The notes under the pieces are model-generated. The model searched no databases. It had not been told where the DNA came from and saw nothing but the letters and a program-made list of their open reading frames with translations. From NCBI GenBank assembly GCA_001940725.1, contig MDVR01000065.1, positions 1 through 37,049 on the forward strand: DNA of 37,049 nt, written 5' to 3'. Positions within the stretch are counted from its first letter, which is position 1. Each line of letters starts with the position of its first letter. Source of the DNA: Candidatus Heimdallarchaeota archaeon LC_2 (GTDB lineage Archaea; Asgardarchaeota; Heimdallarchaeia; Heimdallarchaeales; Kariarchaeaceae). Shown here one piece after another: positions 16,932 to 26,009 of the stretch. The position numbers and the translations under genes were made by a program.

Positions 16932-19058
16932 ATGAAAGCTATGCGAGGGTCTTTGTTCTTAATACTTTTAGCGATACTTGGTGTCATCTTATCTACTCCC
17001 GTACAAGGAGAATATGATGTATATACCTTTAATGATGACACATTTTCATTGGCTAGTCTAAATTTCACCAGTGATTTGATCGATAATGAATTTTCAAGAA
17101 CATTGAATGCGGGTGAAGAATTTACATTTGAGATATCTTTAAGCTTCGATATGCCAAGTGAAATTCTTGAATTGGAAAAAGATCTACAATCAAAAGACTC
17201 TTCGGATATGGAATATTGGTTTATACTGGATTTAACACAAATTCTATTTGATGGTAATTTATCCATTAATGTTGATGGTTTGTGGAACTATCAAGTCATC
17301 AATTGGAATTCATTCTCTTACAATACAGTATACACTCTATCATCGCTTAGTAGTCAGTCTCTCAAAACCGATCCAATAGATGAGATCAGACTTCAAGATA
17401 ATATTATCTCATTAAACTTTAGTATAATAAATTTCGATGATTCACCTGCAGATGTCTCTTTTAATATTAATCTCAATAGCTCCACAATCACTGCTTCAAG
17501 AGCTCTGGGGGTTGCTGGTGTAATTAATATTCTCCTGACCGTATTTCTTGTTATACTTTTAATATTAATTGTTCCTCTGCCGCTATGGATTTTAATCGAG
17601 ATAAAGATGGATAATGAATTTGAGGATACTTATATAAGAGATACATTTGCAATAAGAACCCTAAACAATATCGACCGTAAATTAACAGGGGTTTTTCACT
17701 TAATTTTCCGACAAAAATCAATTGAACAAACGATTTGTCCTGGTTGTAGAACAATTAATGAGTCAGAATACTGCAGTAATTGTGGTATTAATTTTAGAGG
17801 TACTTTTGTTTCATTTTATCAAAAATATGGATTTAATAAAATTAAATTATATTTACCATATATTGTAAGCTTGATAGCACTGATAGCACTATTGAGAATA
17901 CCAAATTTCGGGTTTGTATTTTTTATTTTTAGTATGATATTTGCTATTATCATGACAGGACAAACTATGATGTATAGCCGACCTACCTTCGAAAGCGAGA
18001 TATCAAATATTCTAATTTTCAAAAAGAAAGAAAATATTAAACGTAGATCATTAAGTCTCATATTACTCTTAATATCCATAGTGTCATACATTAGGGTATT
18101 CATTCCAACATTCATCATCAGCTATTTGATATTCATGGTAACCATGAAAATATACTCATGGCATACTTTGAAATTATCTACAAAGAAATCCCATGAACTC
18201 ATTGAACATCATAAAATCAAAATTAAATCGAAAAACGAATCTATTTTAAAATATCAGAAAGGTGGGCGGTTACGTAAAGGTTTCATGAAAATAAGCGGTA
18301 AATCCGAAAGTAGGTTAACAAGACAAAAACATGAACATCAAGAAGATTTATCTATAAAAGAACAAGAGGTTGGAAACATGGAGGATCATTTTGATCGAGA
18401 ATTATCATCAGTTTTGGATTTAAAACAATCTTATGTTTATGCAAGTGTAGGGCTTAGTTGGTTTACTGCATCGATATTTTTTGTAACTGTTGGTAATGCA
18501 ATTAGAAAGTATTTGAACAGTAATAACATCTCTTACGATTTTCCATTATCAAGATTGGCATTTATCGATAGTATTCCCTTTTTTATAATCCAAACAATCT
18601 TATTTGTCTGGATGTTTCTTTATGCTATCACTAAAGATCCGACAAAAAACCAAGTTTATTTTGAATCTTATCCAGGAGCCAATATAGAGCCAGGTATTTA
18701 TAAAACTAAGATTTCCTGTTATAACTGTGATAAATTGTTGGTGAATAAAAGGATAGGTGGGAAACAAACAGAATTTGATCTTTTAATAAAATATGCACAA
18801 ATGTGTCCAAATTGCGAATCTTGGATAGGTGTGGAATGTGCACTTGGGGATCGATGTTTATATTGTCATGGTTTTTGCACCAATTGTGGTACAAAAGTAG
18901 AAGCTACTTCAACTTCTTGTATGAAATGTGAGAATCCATATCAGAATACAAAGCCATACAATTTTTGTCAGAAATGTGGACACAATGTTGTTCAAACTAA
19001 TTATTGTGGAAGTTGCGGACTAAGTGCCTCTATTAATGATCAATCTGACAATTCATAA
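16932..19058 (+). CDS. Membrane protein with extracellular domain and multiple zinc ribbons
   Basis: The 708-residue protein starts with a signal peptide or signal anchor (residues 5-25), then an extracellular beta-rich domain (27-190), a transmembrane helix (195-222), and a cytoplasmic zinc ribbon (CPGCRTINESEYCSNCG, Cys269 to Cys284). Next come four hydrophobic helices (305-345, 372-408), a charged coiled stretch (415-495), two more helices (500-522, 545-567), and a C-terminal run of zinc-ribbon knuckles (Cys596/599, 625/628, 636/642/645, 649/652, 663/666, 679/682, 692/695). Zinc ribbons of this kind usually bind proteins or nucleic acid, so the protein may pass a surface signal inward or scaffold a complex. 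No catalytic motif is seen. The left half of an R element precedes it and a perfect hairpin follows. The ATG six bases later (MRGSLF) is an alternative start. Confidence 0.75.
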   Translation: MKAMRGSLFLILLAILGVILSTPVQGEYDVYTFNDDTFSLASLNFTSDLIDNEFSRTLNAGEEFTFEISLSFDMPSEILELEKDLQSKDSSDMEYWFILDLTQILFDGNLSINVDGLWNYQVINWNSFSYNTVYTLSSLSSQSLKTDPIDEIRLQDNIISLNFSIINFDDSPADVSFNINLNSSTITASRALGVAGVINILLTVFLVILLILIVPLPLWILIEIKMDNEFEDTYIRDTFAIRTLNNIDRKLTGVFHLIFRQKSIEQTICPGCRTINESEYCSNCGINFRGTFVSFYQKYGFNKIKLYLPYIVSLIALIALLRIPNFGFVFFIFSMIFAIIMTGQTMMYSRPTFESEISNILIFKKKENIKRRSLSLILLLISIVSYIRVFIPTFIISYLIFMVTMKIYSWHTLKLSTKKSHELIEHHKIKIKSKNESILKYQKGGRLRKGFMKISGKSESRLTRQKHEHQEDLSIKEQEVGNMEDHFDRELSSVLDLKQSYVYASVGLSWFTASIFFVTVGNAIRKYLNSNNISYDFPLSRLAFIDSIPFFIIQTILFVWMFLYAITKDPTKNQVYFESYPGANIEPGIYKTKISCYNCDKLLVNKRIGGKQTEFDLLIKYAQMCPNCESWIGVECALGDRCLYCHGFCTNCGTKVEATSTSCMKCENPYQNTKPYNFCQKCGHNVVQTNYCGSCGLSASINDQSDNS

Positions 19059-19105
19059 CGGTTGATCGATGGGAATCGTATCCTGCAACAGATAAACGAA
19101 ACGGG

Positions 19106-19123
19106 AATTCATAATAATGAATT
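19106..19123 (+). terminator. Hairpin after the membrane zinc-ribbon gene
   Basis: AATTCAT and ATGAATT form a perfect 7-bp stem with a 4-base loop, followed by TT, about 48 bases past the stop. The rest of the 314-base gap to 19372 shows nothing else notable apart from the ribosome binding site of the next gene. Confidence 0.4.
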
Positions 19124-19359
19124 TTCTACTTATCAAAGATCCAATAATACATTCCAGTTTAGACCTTTTTTGGATTTAAAATGGAAATTTCTTCTCCGCC
19201 CCTAAATACGAATAAACTAGCTTTTGATCAAAACAATTACTTTAACTCACTCTATGAGCGTTTGCTCAGGGAATATGGATAAGTTAACCAAACTATTGAA
19301 ATTTGATCTCATAATTTATATCTTGAAGGTGCGGGGCAATCTCAGACAAAGCCTTAGAA

Positions 19360-19365
19360 GAGGTG
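19360..19365 (+). promoter_or_regulatory. Strong ribosome binding site of the Nmad3-like gene
   Basis: GAGGTG lies 7 bases ahead of the ATG at 19373, a textbook archaeal Shine-Dalgarno match that fixes the start codon and shows that this transcript has a leader. Confidence 0.6.
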
Positions 19366-19372
19366 TTAATTC

Positions 19373-20179
19373 ATGGTAAAAGAAAAACAAAGCCTTCTCT
19401 TAAGAGTTGGTGCGGATATAGGGACGAATGAGATGGTTTTACCTTTTCTCCATAATGAGACATGGGTGTACATTCCAATAATGGATCAACCTACACACTT
19501 TCCACACACATACGATGAAATTTTTAATTCTAATTTCAAAGATAATCATAGATTATCCCATTTTCTACCTAATTATCAAAAGAATGAGAAACCCCATTAT
19601 GATCCTGAATTCTGGAATTTTACATATGGTGAACCTTTGAAAGATGGTGGAAAGTATAGTCAACTGAAGCGATTAGGAAAAGGAGATTACCTACTTTTTC
19701 ATGCTGGCATGTACTCTCTAAACAAAAATGAAGTACCCCTAAAGCATTGGGTGTCAACGAGAATTGTGGAGCATTACTTAATTGGATATTTCGTTGTTGA
19801 AAAATTAATAGAGTTTGAAAGTACCAAAATACAAACAGACAAGAAATTTAAGTTGGGTGTTGAACTTAATGCTCACTTCTTAAGGAAAGAGGAAGAATCT
19901 TGTTTTGTTATTTTTGGGAGTCCAAATCAATCAAAACTACTTAAATTTCCACTTAAAATTACAAAAAACGGAGACAATGTATCCCCAATGAATTTGATTA
20001 AAGAGTTAAAAAATAGGGGTCTTGAAAAAATTTCAAGGAGATCTGGTAGTGGTAATTGGGTTCCCGTTGAGGCATTGGATTGGACACTAAGTCAGGTAAA
20101 AAATGATCCCGGTTATTCACATCCTTTCAGCAAAGAAGAATTGCAAGATGTGATTTATAAAAATAAAAATTATCATTAA
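19373..20179 (+). CDS. Nmad3-like protein (nucleotide modification associated domain 3)
   Basis: The 268-residue protein shows the signature order of the Nmad3 family. An N-terminal LLLRVGADIGTNEMVLPFLHNETWVYIPI strand set (key residues L-R-V-G-x-D, Y-I-P-I) is followed by TYDEIF, then HYDPEFWNFTYGEP (H-x-D-P-E-F-x-x-x-T-Y-G), then LKRLGKGDYLLFHAGM (G-D-x-L-x-F-x-A-G) and HYLIGYFVVEKL (L-I-G-Y-F-V-V). Nmad proteins were predicted computationally to take part in, or read, modified bases in DNA of phages and bacteria; no activity is proven for this member. The C terminus (WTLSQVKNDPGYSHPFSKEELQ) is also typical. It stands within the inserted region, close to a helicase/nuclease locus, which suits a genome-defence role. 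A strong ribosome binding site fixes the start. Confidence 0.6.
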   Translation: MVKEKQSLLLRVGADIGTNEMVLPFLHNETWVYIPIMDQPTHFPHTYDEIFNSNFKDNHRLSHFLPNYQKNEKPHYDPEFWNFTYGEPLKDGGKYSQLKRLGKGDYLLFHAGMYSLNKNEVPLKHWVSTRIVEHYLIGYFVVEKLIEFESTKIQTDKKFKLGVELNAHFLRKEEESCFVIFGSPNQSKLLKFPLKITKNGDNVSPMNLIKELKNRGLEKISRRSGSGNWVPVEALDWTLSQVKNDPGYSHPFSKEELQDVIYKNKNYH

Positions 20180-20226
20180 CGTTTAGTTTGGACTAACCGA
20201 AATTATTGGATGTCTGTAAAAGGGGC

Positions 20227-20658
20227 TTACCTTTGTTTCCTCTTTCTGTCTTGGACAATCATGATGATCAGAGAGACTCCAGACTCGATTAATCCAAAAC
20301 CAGGTAACTCGTCTGAATTTGAATTCGGTTCAGCAAATACATTTCTGACGACTCTGTAGGATAATTCTTCAGGATTTTGCCCAGGAAAAGTAAAATGAAA
20401 ATTCATCTCATCCGAAAGTAACACTCCATCAATTTTGCTGTATACGACAACAGACGTCTGATTCGAATTAATATCCGCCGAAACACGATTTGTGGTTATT
20501 TCAACTCCAAATCGGTCTTCATTGTTGATGACGGCAAGTGATGTTGAATTTATTCCCTCAAAGACTTCCTGATCCTGTTGCAGTTTGGTTAATTGTGCAT
20601 CCCAATCAGTAGAAATAAGTAAACTTGAAATTGCATAATCAATGCCTTCTAATGGCAT
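20227..20658 (-). CDS. Possible C-terminal remnant of a surface protein
   Basis: The 143-residue frame has a beta-rich, Asn/Ser-rich body and ends with LPGFGLIESGVSLIIMIVQDRKRKQR: a Pro-Gly-Phe, a hydrophobic helix and a basic tail. That order matches the archaeal PGF-type sorting or anchoring signals of secreted proteins. There is no signal peptide at the N terminus, and an in-frame TAG lies just nine codons upstream of the ATG. The frame may therefore be a 5'-truncated gene for a secreted, membrane-anchored protein, or a small protein with only a C-terminal anchor. The function is unknown. It is convergent with the Nmad3-like gene. Confidence 0.45.
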   Translation of the reverse strand: MPLEGIDYAISSLLISTDWDAQLTKLQQDQEVFEGINSTSLAVINNEDRFGVEITTNRVSADINSNQTSVVVYSKIDGVLLSDEMNFHFTFPGQNPEELSYRVVRNVFAEPNSNSDELPGFGLIESGVSLIIMIVQDRKRKQR

Positions 20659-21004
20659 TTCTACATCTCTTCTGAACTAAATTGAAATTGTGAAACCCAC
20701 TTTCTAAAAGATCTTTAATTAATTTTAGCAAATTAATTTCAACCCCATATAATGTGTATTTAGGTATTGCAACGACAAATTGACCCACGTCTCCATTTGA
20801 AAATTGATTTTAAACAAGATCCACATTCACATTATGATCTATGTGTATGTTGACTTTATTTATAATATCATTTTCACGAAGTAATGAGTTGAATCTTAAC
20901 GAATTTGTGATATTCGGAATCACTCGTTGATTATGAGTTTTCAATTTTATATCTCTCATATTATGCAACATAGGATTTTATTCTAAGAAATTTGTCACAT
21001 TATT
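20659..21004. other. Intergenic region between divergent genes
   Basis: No gene was found in these 346 bases. A TTTATAATAT stretch (about 20857-20866) and a TTTTATATC stretch about 55 bases before the gene at 21005 are candidate TATA boxes. No strong repeat or hairpin was seen. Confidence 0.4.
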
Positions 21005-21880
21005 ATGATCAAAAAAGATTTCATGAGTGGTGCATCAAGTGCAATCATAAACATCCTACGGGAACTACGAGAACGAATCCCGGATTTCAGTATTGATGAC
21101 AGAAAATATGGGGGAAGATATGGTGAACTTAACAAAGGTCCTGAAATTGCCACAGAAATTATCAGAATACTGAGATCATCTGATAGAAAAACTGCCCCTG
21201 GTATCAAAAGATGTGTATCCTGTTTATTAAAACCTGGTTTAAGTTTGAATTTGAGTAAAGGTGAAATTGATGATTATAGGAAAACCTGTGTAAACTGTAA
21301 TGGATATGTTAACTGCGGTTTCTTGGAAATAAATGACTCTATTATGTGTTTCAGGTGCTTCGGCGAACGTATTGATATAAGCTTCGAATTTCTGAAAGAG
21401 AAGTTTAATGGTTCAATTGATGAAACATTAGTACAAGATCGGTTAATATCTGTACTTGAATTATCCATACAGACCTCATTTAATTTTCATATCAGTGCAC
21501 TTGAGGAATTAATGTGTGGAGTATATGGAGTTTGTTCGACAGATACAAATCAATGTCCACACGAAATTATTGGGCCTAGCTCATTCGAAGGTAGTGAATT
21601 TGAAAAGGCATTTACAAACTACTTCAATTCAAAACGGAAAAATACTGATCGTCTGAAACTTTATAACGAAACAGATAAGATAATTGAAGTCCTTCGATCG
21701 GAAATGCCGATTCTTGAAGATGACTATGATATGGACTGGGATGGAGAAGAATTTTATTGGTTTATAGGCCGAAATGTTAATGCCAAGGCTGATTACATTG
21801 AAACCCTTGACTTTCAAAGAATTGTGCCAATACAAGGGAAGTACGTTCTGATCGATCAGTCATTTACTGTTGATAACTAA
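21005..21880 (+). CDS. Cysteine-rich, probably zinc-binding protein of unknown function
   Basis: The 291-residue protein has paired cysteines spaced for metal binding: Cys70/Cys73 (RCVSC), Cys95/Cys98 with Cys104 (TCVNCNGYVNC), Cys115/Cys118 (MCFRC), and a later cluster Cys171, Cys177, Cys184 with His186. Two zinc sites are likely in the first half. The second half (190-291) is acidic, with EDDYDMDWDGEEFYWFIG, and has no recognised motif. There is no signal peptide or membrane helix, so it should be cytoplasmic. It sits between the Nmad3-like gene and the helicase operon, just ahead of the right half of an R element. A link with either is not shown. Confidence 0.6.
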   Translation: MIKKDFMSGASSAIINILRELRERIPDFSIDDRKYGGRYGELNKGPEIATEIIRILRSSDRKTAPGIKRCVSCLLKPGLSLNLSKGEIDDYRKTCVNCNGYVNCGFLEINDSIMCFRCFGERIDISFEFLKEKFNGSIDETLVQDRLISVLELSIQTSFNFHISALEELMCGVYGVCSTDTNQCPHEIIGPSSFEGSEFEKAFTNYFNSKRKNTDRLKLYNETDKIIEVLRSEMPILEDDYDMDWDGEEFYWFIGRNVNAKADYIETLDFQRIVPIQGKYVLIDQSFTVDN

Positions 21881-21892
21881 TAATGGATCATA

Positions 21893-22013
21893 TACTGAAT
21901 TAAACTCGTGATCACCGGATATCAGTGGATATCTGTTTCTATTTGAAAAAAAGGTTTGATCACGATTTATTATAATTATGTTGTGGGTGTATTCAACTTG
22001 GTAATTTTAAATT
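21893..22013 (+). repeat. Dispersed R element, copy 3 (right part only)
   Basis: It begins at GAATTAAACTC and contains a perfect 8-bp inverted repeat, CGTGATCA (21907-21914) and TGATCACG (21957-21964). Within the loop the heptamer GGATATC occurs twice, separated by AGT. The promoter-bearing left half is absent; copy 2 has only the left half, so copies 2 and 3 may be one element split by the roughly 5.1 kb between them. It lies only a few bases before the promoter of thiolase fragment 5. Confidence 0.8.
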
Positions 22014-22017
22014 AATA

Positions 22018-22212
22018 GGCTTACAACATTTTTGGAAATTTAAAGTTAAATTCTCTTAGTAGAATTGCAGACAAATGGCACTTAAAGTATACATGGTGTC
22101 CGGTGGAGTGTCAAAATTCGTCAAATTCAGAACCGATAAAACGTTCCAAGCAATATTTAAGGCAGCTTATACAAATTCAGTAATAGATAAATTTACGTCA
22201 ACAAAAATTTAA
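22018..22212 (+). pseudogene. Thiolase promoter and 5' fragment, copy 5
   Basis: The upstream part (22018-22074) matches that of copy 2. From the ATG at 22075 about 96 bases are homologous to the intact thiolase (MALKVYMVSGGVSKFVKFR, then DKTFQAIFKAAY), the longest match of all fragments. The frame ends at 22212 after 45 codons. With the intact gene at 32585 it brackets the helicase operon and nuclease as a direct repeat. Confidence 0.85.
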
Positions 22213-22218
22213 ATTTAA

Positions 22219-24162
22219 CTAATCATAGAATTCTGCAATATCCTCAATTAAATCATCCATTCTTGTATATCTGTGCAACCAGAGATTTTGATGTAAAAAA
22301 TCATTTGCTCTATGATCCAGAATTATCAATGCTCCGTTGTCATTTATTCCTCTAATTATCCTACCCATGGCTTGTTTTGCTTGAATATAAAGCGGGATCT
22401 GGTTCTGAAATAGCCGAGAAATACTTCTATCATGAATAACCTTTTCTCGGATACGATTTATTAAGTTAACCTCCTCCTGCGGCACCATCGATGAAATACC
22501 CGCAAAAATCACCATATTGACAATCGATTTGCCATCAACCACCCACTCATTCCCCTCAAGGATTTTCCCATTTTGATTTCCAAGTATAATACCATTTGAT
22601 TTTAAATTAATCACATCGTCATACAAGTGCTTTTGAGTTGATAATGCTGTTTCACATATAATCTCAAGATCTTGTGTGTCTTCTGGCGATTTATCATCGC
22701 GCAATATTATCAATATCGCTTTTTCCAAATTTTCTATAAAATTATAGGAGGGTGCTAACACTAATGTGTGTCTCGGGACAACTTTTTGTAGCCTAACAAT
22801 CAATCCCGCATATCTCTCATATAATTCATTATTTCGGAACCTCGCCTCTGAGGATACTGCAGAAACATATGAAGCTCTAAATTGTTGTGGATTTTTTCTT
22901 ATTACCCTAATGTCCCGTTCTATTCGATCAAGTAGTTTTGTATCTGATGGCATCCCAAGCAGATTTCTAAAAGCATCAAGGGGTGTCAGTGTTGCAGATT
23001 GTAAGACAAGAATATTTGCATTTTTCTGATCTGTCAATGTTTGATCAATATAGAGATTGACAATTTTTACATATTCTTTCGTTATAATGAGATCTTCTCG
23101 TCCTAAATTTTCTATGAAGGATTTCATAGCTCTAATCGATTCCTTGATGATTTCCCGTAATTCCGAATCGAATTTATTTTCATTTGAGAGTTGAATTAAC
23201 ATCTTTTTCTTGGTAAATATGGATATCAAATCCAGTATTTGCTTTCTCTCAAAATCCAAAACCTGAGGAGAAATTAATTTTCCAATATCGAGTATTCTCA
23301 CACCTCTAAATTCATTTTTCAAAACTTCAAACAATTTATTTGATCCAAAAAAATTTAGAAAAACGTCGAATTGTATTTTGGTGAGTTCTATGGGATGAGA
23401 AAATGCAAGATTGTGTGCCTCATCTATTAGAATTAAGGAATTTGTTACATTGATGTTCATCTGTTTGAGCAGCTTGTTGAACAATTTTGGTTTCAGAAAT
23501 GGGTAGGTTGTCACAACTATATCTGCATCTTGAAGCATTGATCGAGAATTATAATATGGGCAGTTCTCTTTTTCTTGAAGCAATTTTGTAAATTCAGTAA
23601 TTGTAGCATTTGTGGTCAGTAGTTTTCGATTAATGCCTCTCAATAACCTGCTTCTTTTGTTTTTGCTAATTAATTTTTCAAATTTCTTTGGATGTACTTT
23701 TGTGTCTCCAGTGCATGGAATTATGGTTTTGTTTGTGGATTGAAATTCATCAAAACATATTCTTTTCTTTCCTAATAATGATATTATCAGGAATTTAGGC
23801 GTTTGACTAATAACTTCATTTTGGCTCTTAATTTTATTTTCAATTCTCTGCCATTCACGTAGTATGGCGTTGAATTGATTGATGGTTTTAACGAAGATAA
23901 TTATTATTTGATCGGGTTTTTTACGTGCTAATAATGCACTAAGGGTTGCGATGGTCTTTCCACTACCAGTTTCAGCTTCAATCATGATTTTACCATTCGG
24001 TGGTAATTCTAATATTGAAGAAATAATAATTGCTTGAGAATCCTTGTATTGATCATAAGGGAATATCTGGGCGATTTCAAATTCATGAAAATTTCTACTA
24101 TCACTCAACTCTTTAGAATCCTCCTCCTCCAACCAAGATTCATAGAAGTTCTTATCAATCAT
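22219..24162 (-). CDS. XPD/DinG-type superfamily 2 DNA helicase
   Basis: The 647-residue protein carries the full set of XPD/DinG (Rad3-like) motifs: Walker A AETGSGKT (63-70), the TTYPFL segment of motif Ia/Ib (218-223), Walker B DEAH (247-250), QSATL (388-392), and motif VI QAMGRIIRG (597-605). It should unwind DNA 5' to 3' using ATP. The iron-sulfur domain region between Walker A and DEAH has three cysteines (Cys136, Cys150, Cys201 in CPYY), whereas XPD and DinG normally use four, so the cluster may be incomplete or absent. It is the last gene of the four-gene minus-strand operon and overlaps the preceding gene by 4 bases (ATGA), which points to coupled translation. In BREX and other defence systems helicases of this class act as accessory effectors, but no such system is recognised here. 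Confidence 0.85.
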   Translation of the reverse strand: MIDKNFYESWLEEEDSKELSDSRNFHEFEIAQIFPYDQYKDSQAIIISSILELPPNGKIMIEAETGSGKTIATLSALLARKKPDQIIIIFVKTINQFNAILREWQRIENKIKSQNEVISQTPKFLIISLLGKKRICFDEFQSTNKTIIPCTGDTKVHPKKFEKLISKNKRSRLLRGINRKLLTTNATITEFTKLLQEKENCPYYNSRSMLQDADIVVTTYPFLKPKLFNKLLKQMNINVTNSLILIDEAHNLAFSHPIELTKIQFDVFLNFFGSNKLFEVLKNEFRGVRILDIGKLISPQVLDFERKQILDLISIFTKKKMLIQLSNENKFDSELREIIKESIRAMKSFIENLGREDLIITKEYVKIVNLYIDQTLTDQKNANILVLQSATLTPLDAFRNLLGMPSDTKLLDRIERDIRVIRKNPQQFRASYVSAVSSEARFRNNELYERYAGLIVRLQKVVPRHTLVLAPSYNFIENLEKAILIILRDDKSPEDTQDLEIICETALSTQKHLYDDVINLKSNGIILGNQNGKILEGNEWVVDGKSIVNMVIFAGISSMVPQEEVNLINRIREKVIHDRSISRLFQNQIPLYIQAKQAMGRIIRGINDNGALIILDHRANDFLHQNLWLHRYTRMDDLIEDIAEFYD

Positions 24163-26009
24163 TTAGTATAAATCCCCCCATCATGTTTGGTTTGCAGAAT
24201 CGTTTTTCTTCCAAAGCTCTGATGTACGAATAACCCATCAACATCCATATTTTTATCTATTCCTAGATATTTTGTCATTTGTTGATGATTGAGATGTTTA
24301 TCATGGATCTTACAATCAAATGAATGTATCCAGGACAGGTCATTGCCAATCTCATTCATGTGGAGTAGAATCTGTCTGAAATCTTGATAGTGTCCAAGAT
24401 GTTTTAAGATAATATCAGACACCTTGTGGGTGGCATTTACAGAAAAAACTAGCCAGCTTGAAGGAATCAGAGCCTGTTCTTTCATTAAACAAAACAGTAT
24501 GAGTAATGCTTGTTTCTGTCTCTCTGAGATACCTGAAATATCTATAACACGATATCGTAATTGATTTTTCTCCTGCCCTTCATTCATCTCTCTTGCATCC
24601 AAAGTCAAGAAATCTTCAATATGTTCGATATTATCTCCGTTGACAGTTGTTTCCTGTTTAAATCCATTGAAGACTGGATCATCAAACAAGCCCCTAAATT
24701 TGCTCAATACATCTGTGGAGATATCAATATTAAATTCCCTGTATGTTTTGGAGACTAAAAGGTCACGAGTCATCAGTTGAGATAAGGTTTCCTCACCATC
24801 CAGCAGATATTTCAATTCAATAAATTGGGATATCAGTTTGACAAAGGATGGACTGTACTCTGTTTTATTATCATCAGGTAACAACTTAGCCCAAAGTTCA
24901 AATAATAATTCCAAAAATTTTGGATGTTTTAATCCGTACTCAACTAGGTTAATTCGTATATCATGGATAGATTTAATGATAATTTCCTTGGGATTTTCAT
25001 GATTTATTTGAGAAATTAAGTTCTGATTATCTGTTATTATTAATCCTTGCATGATAAAATCAAAGTTTAGAATTTGGGGAAGAAAATCAGATGAACCAAT
25101 ATACAGTACATTGCTTGGCTCATCCATGAAAACTGGATGTTGTCGAAGATCTGACCCGATATAATATTTTCCATACATGTATGGGACTTCAAGTTTACGA
25201 TTATTATATTCACCAATCAATTTCTGCAGTAGCTCAAATTCATATGTTCCCATTTCAATATGGTACTTGGGTAATTGAGCTAGCGCATTGGTATTGAACA
25301 CCAAATTCCCAGTTTGGTCAATGCATACCAATTTACGGATAAGCTTGTTTGAGTATGAATTCAGTTCTAATCTTGAGAACCGGGTTTCAGAAATATGCAA
25401 ACGATCAAGGGAGCGAAAATTTTCAACAGATTCACTTTTGGTATAAGCTATCAATACAAATTTGTGATGAATGGGATTATTACTAGGTAATTTAATTAAA
25501 CAAACTGTGACGCTACCAAGTTTCAAAGCTCTGTGAATCGGAGAATGTATCTCAGAAATCAGTCGATGGCTGGAATCAGATAATTCGAAACTTCCATCAC
25601 TTTGTAATCTTATAGGTTCAAAACTTTTGAGAGATGAATGTTCAATATCATCGAATGTATACATTCCAAATTGTAAGTAGTAGATGGTATCCTCATGAAA
25701 AATTTTGGTGGTAAAGGGATTACTTACAATCTTGTTTTTCCCAATATTTCTATTTATTAGATGATTCAAAACTGGTATGACAATTATAAAGATGGTAAAA
25801 GCATTCCAATAAAAATCAAAGCTATAAGGATAAATTAAACTGTGATATCTGGTTTGAGTAATCATAAACGATACTACAGAGTAAATGGAACCAAAAATCC
25901 ACTTCCACCTTGGATCCATTTTGAAAGTTAGGTAAAAAAGTGAGGACATAAACAGAAGTAGCTGTAATGGTATAAAATCAAGTATTAGTATTTCCATAAT
26001 ATCACTCAT
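24159..26009 (-). CDS. Membrane-anchored protein with a degenerate HerA/VirB4-like ATPase fold
   Basis: The 616-residue protein starts with three hydrophobic helices (about 8-28, 38-52, 65-82). From residue 280 it follows the order of HerA/FtsK/VirB4 ATPases: YYIGSDLRQHPVF (compare 'IGxDxxGxPV'), NVLYIGSSDF where 'hlLIxGxTGSGKS' is expected, a long helical insert, YRVIDISGIS (486-495, the 'VIDLSGL' strand of HerA), and WLVFSVNATHKV (519-530) where Walker B and its acidic pair should be. Both the Walker A lysine and the Walker B acids are missing, so it is probably an inactive ATPase that still forms rings or docks partners at the membrane. It overlaps the small membrane gene before it by 8 bases and the helicase gene after it by 4. 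The fold call is from pattern, not search. Confidence 0.5.
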   Translation of the reverse strand: MSDIMEILILDFIPLQLLLFMSSLFYLTFKMDPRWKWIFGSIYSVVSFMITQTRYHSLIYPYSFDFYWNAFTIFIIVIPVLNHLINRNIGKNKIVSNPFTTKIFHEDTIYYLQFGMYTFDDIEHSSLKSFEPIRLQSDGSFELSDSSHRLISEIHSPIHRALKLGSVTVCLIKLPSNNPIHHKFVLIAYTKSESVENFRSLDRLHISETRFSRLELNSYSNKLIRKLVCIDQTGNLVFNTNALAQLPKYHIEMGTYEFELLQKLIGEYNNRKLEVPYMYGKYYIGSDLRQHPVFMDEPSNVLYIGSSDFLPQILNFDFIMQGLIITDNQNLISQINHENPKEIIIKSIHDIRINLVEYGLKHPKFLELLFELWAKLLPDDNKTEYSPSFVKLISQFIELKYLLDGEETLSQLMTRDLLVSKTYREFNIDISTDVLSKFRGLFDDPVFNGFKQETTVNGDNIEHIEDFLTLDAREMNEGQEKNQLRYRVIDISGISERQKQALLILFCLMKEQALIPSSWLVFSVNATHKVSDIILKHLGHYQDFRQILLHMNEIGNDLSWIHSFDCKIHDKHLNHQQMTKYLGIDKNMDVDGLFVHQSFGRKTILQTKHDGGIYTK

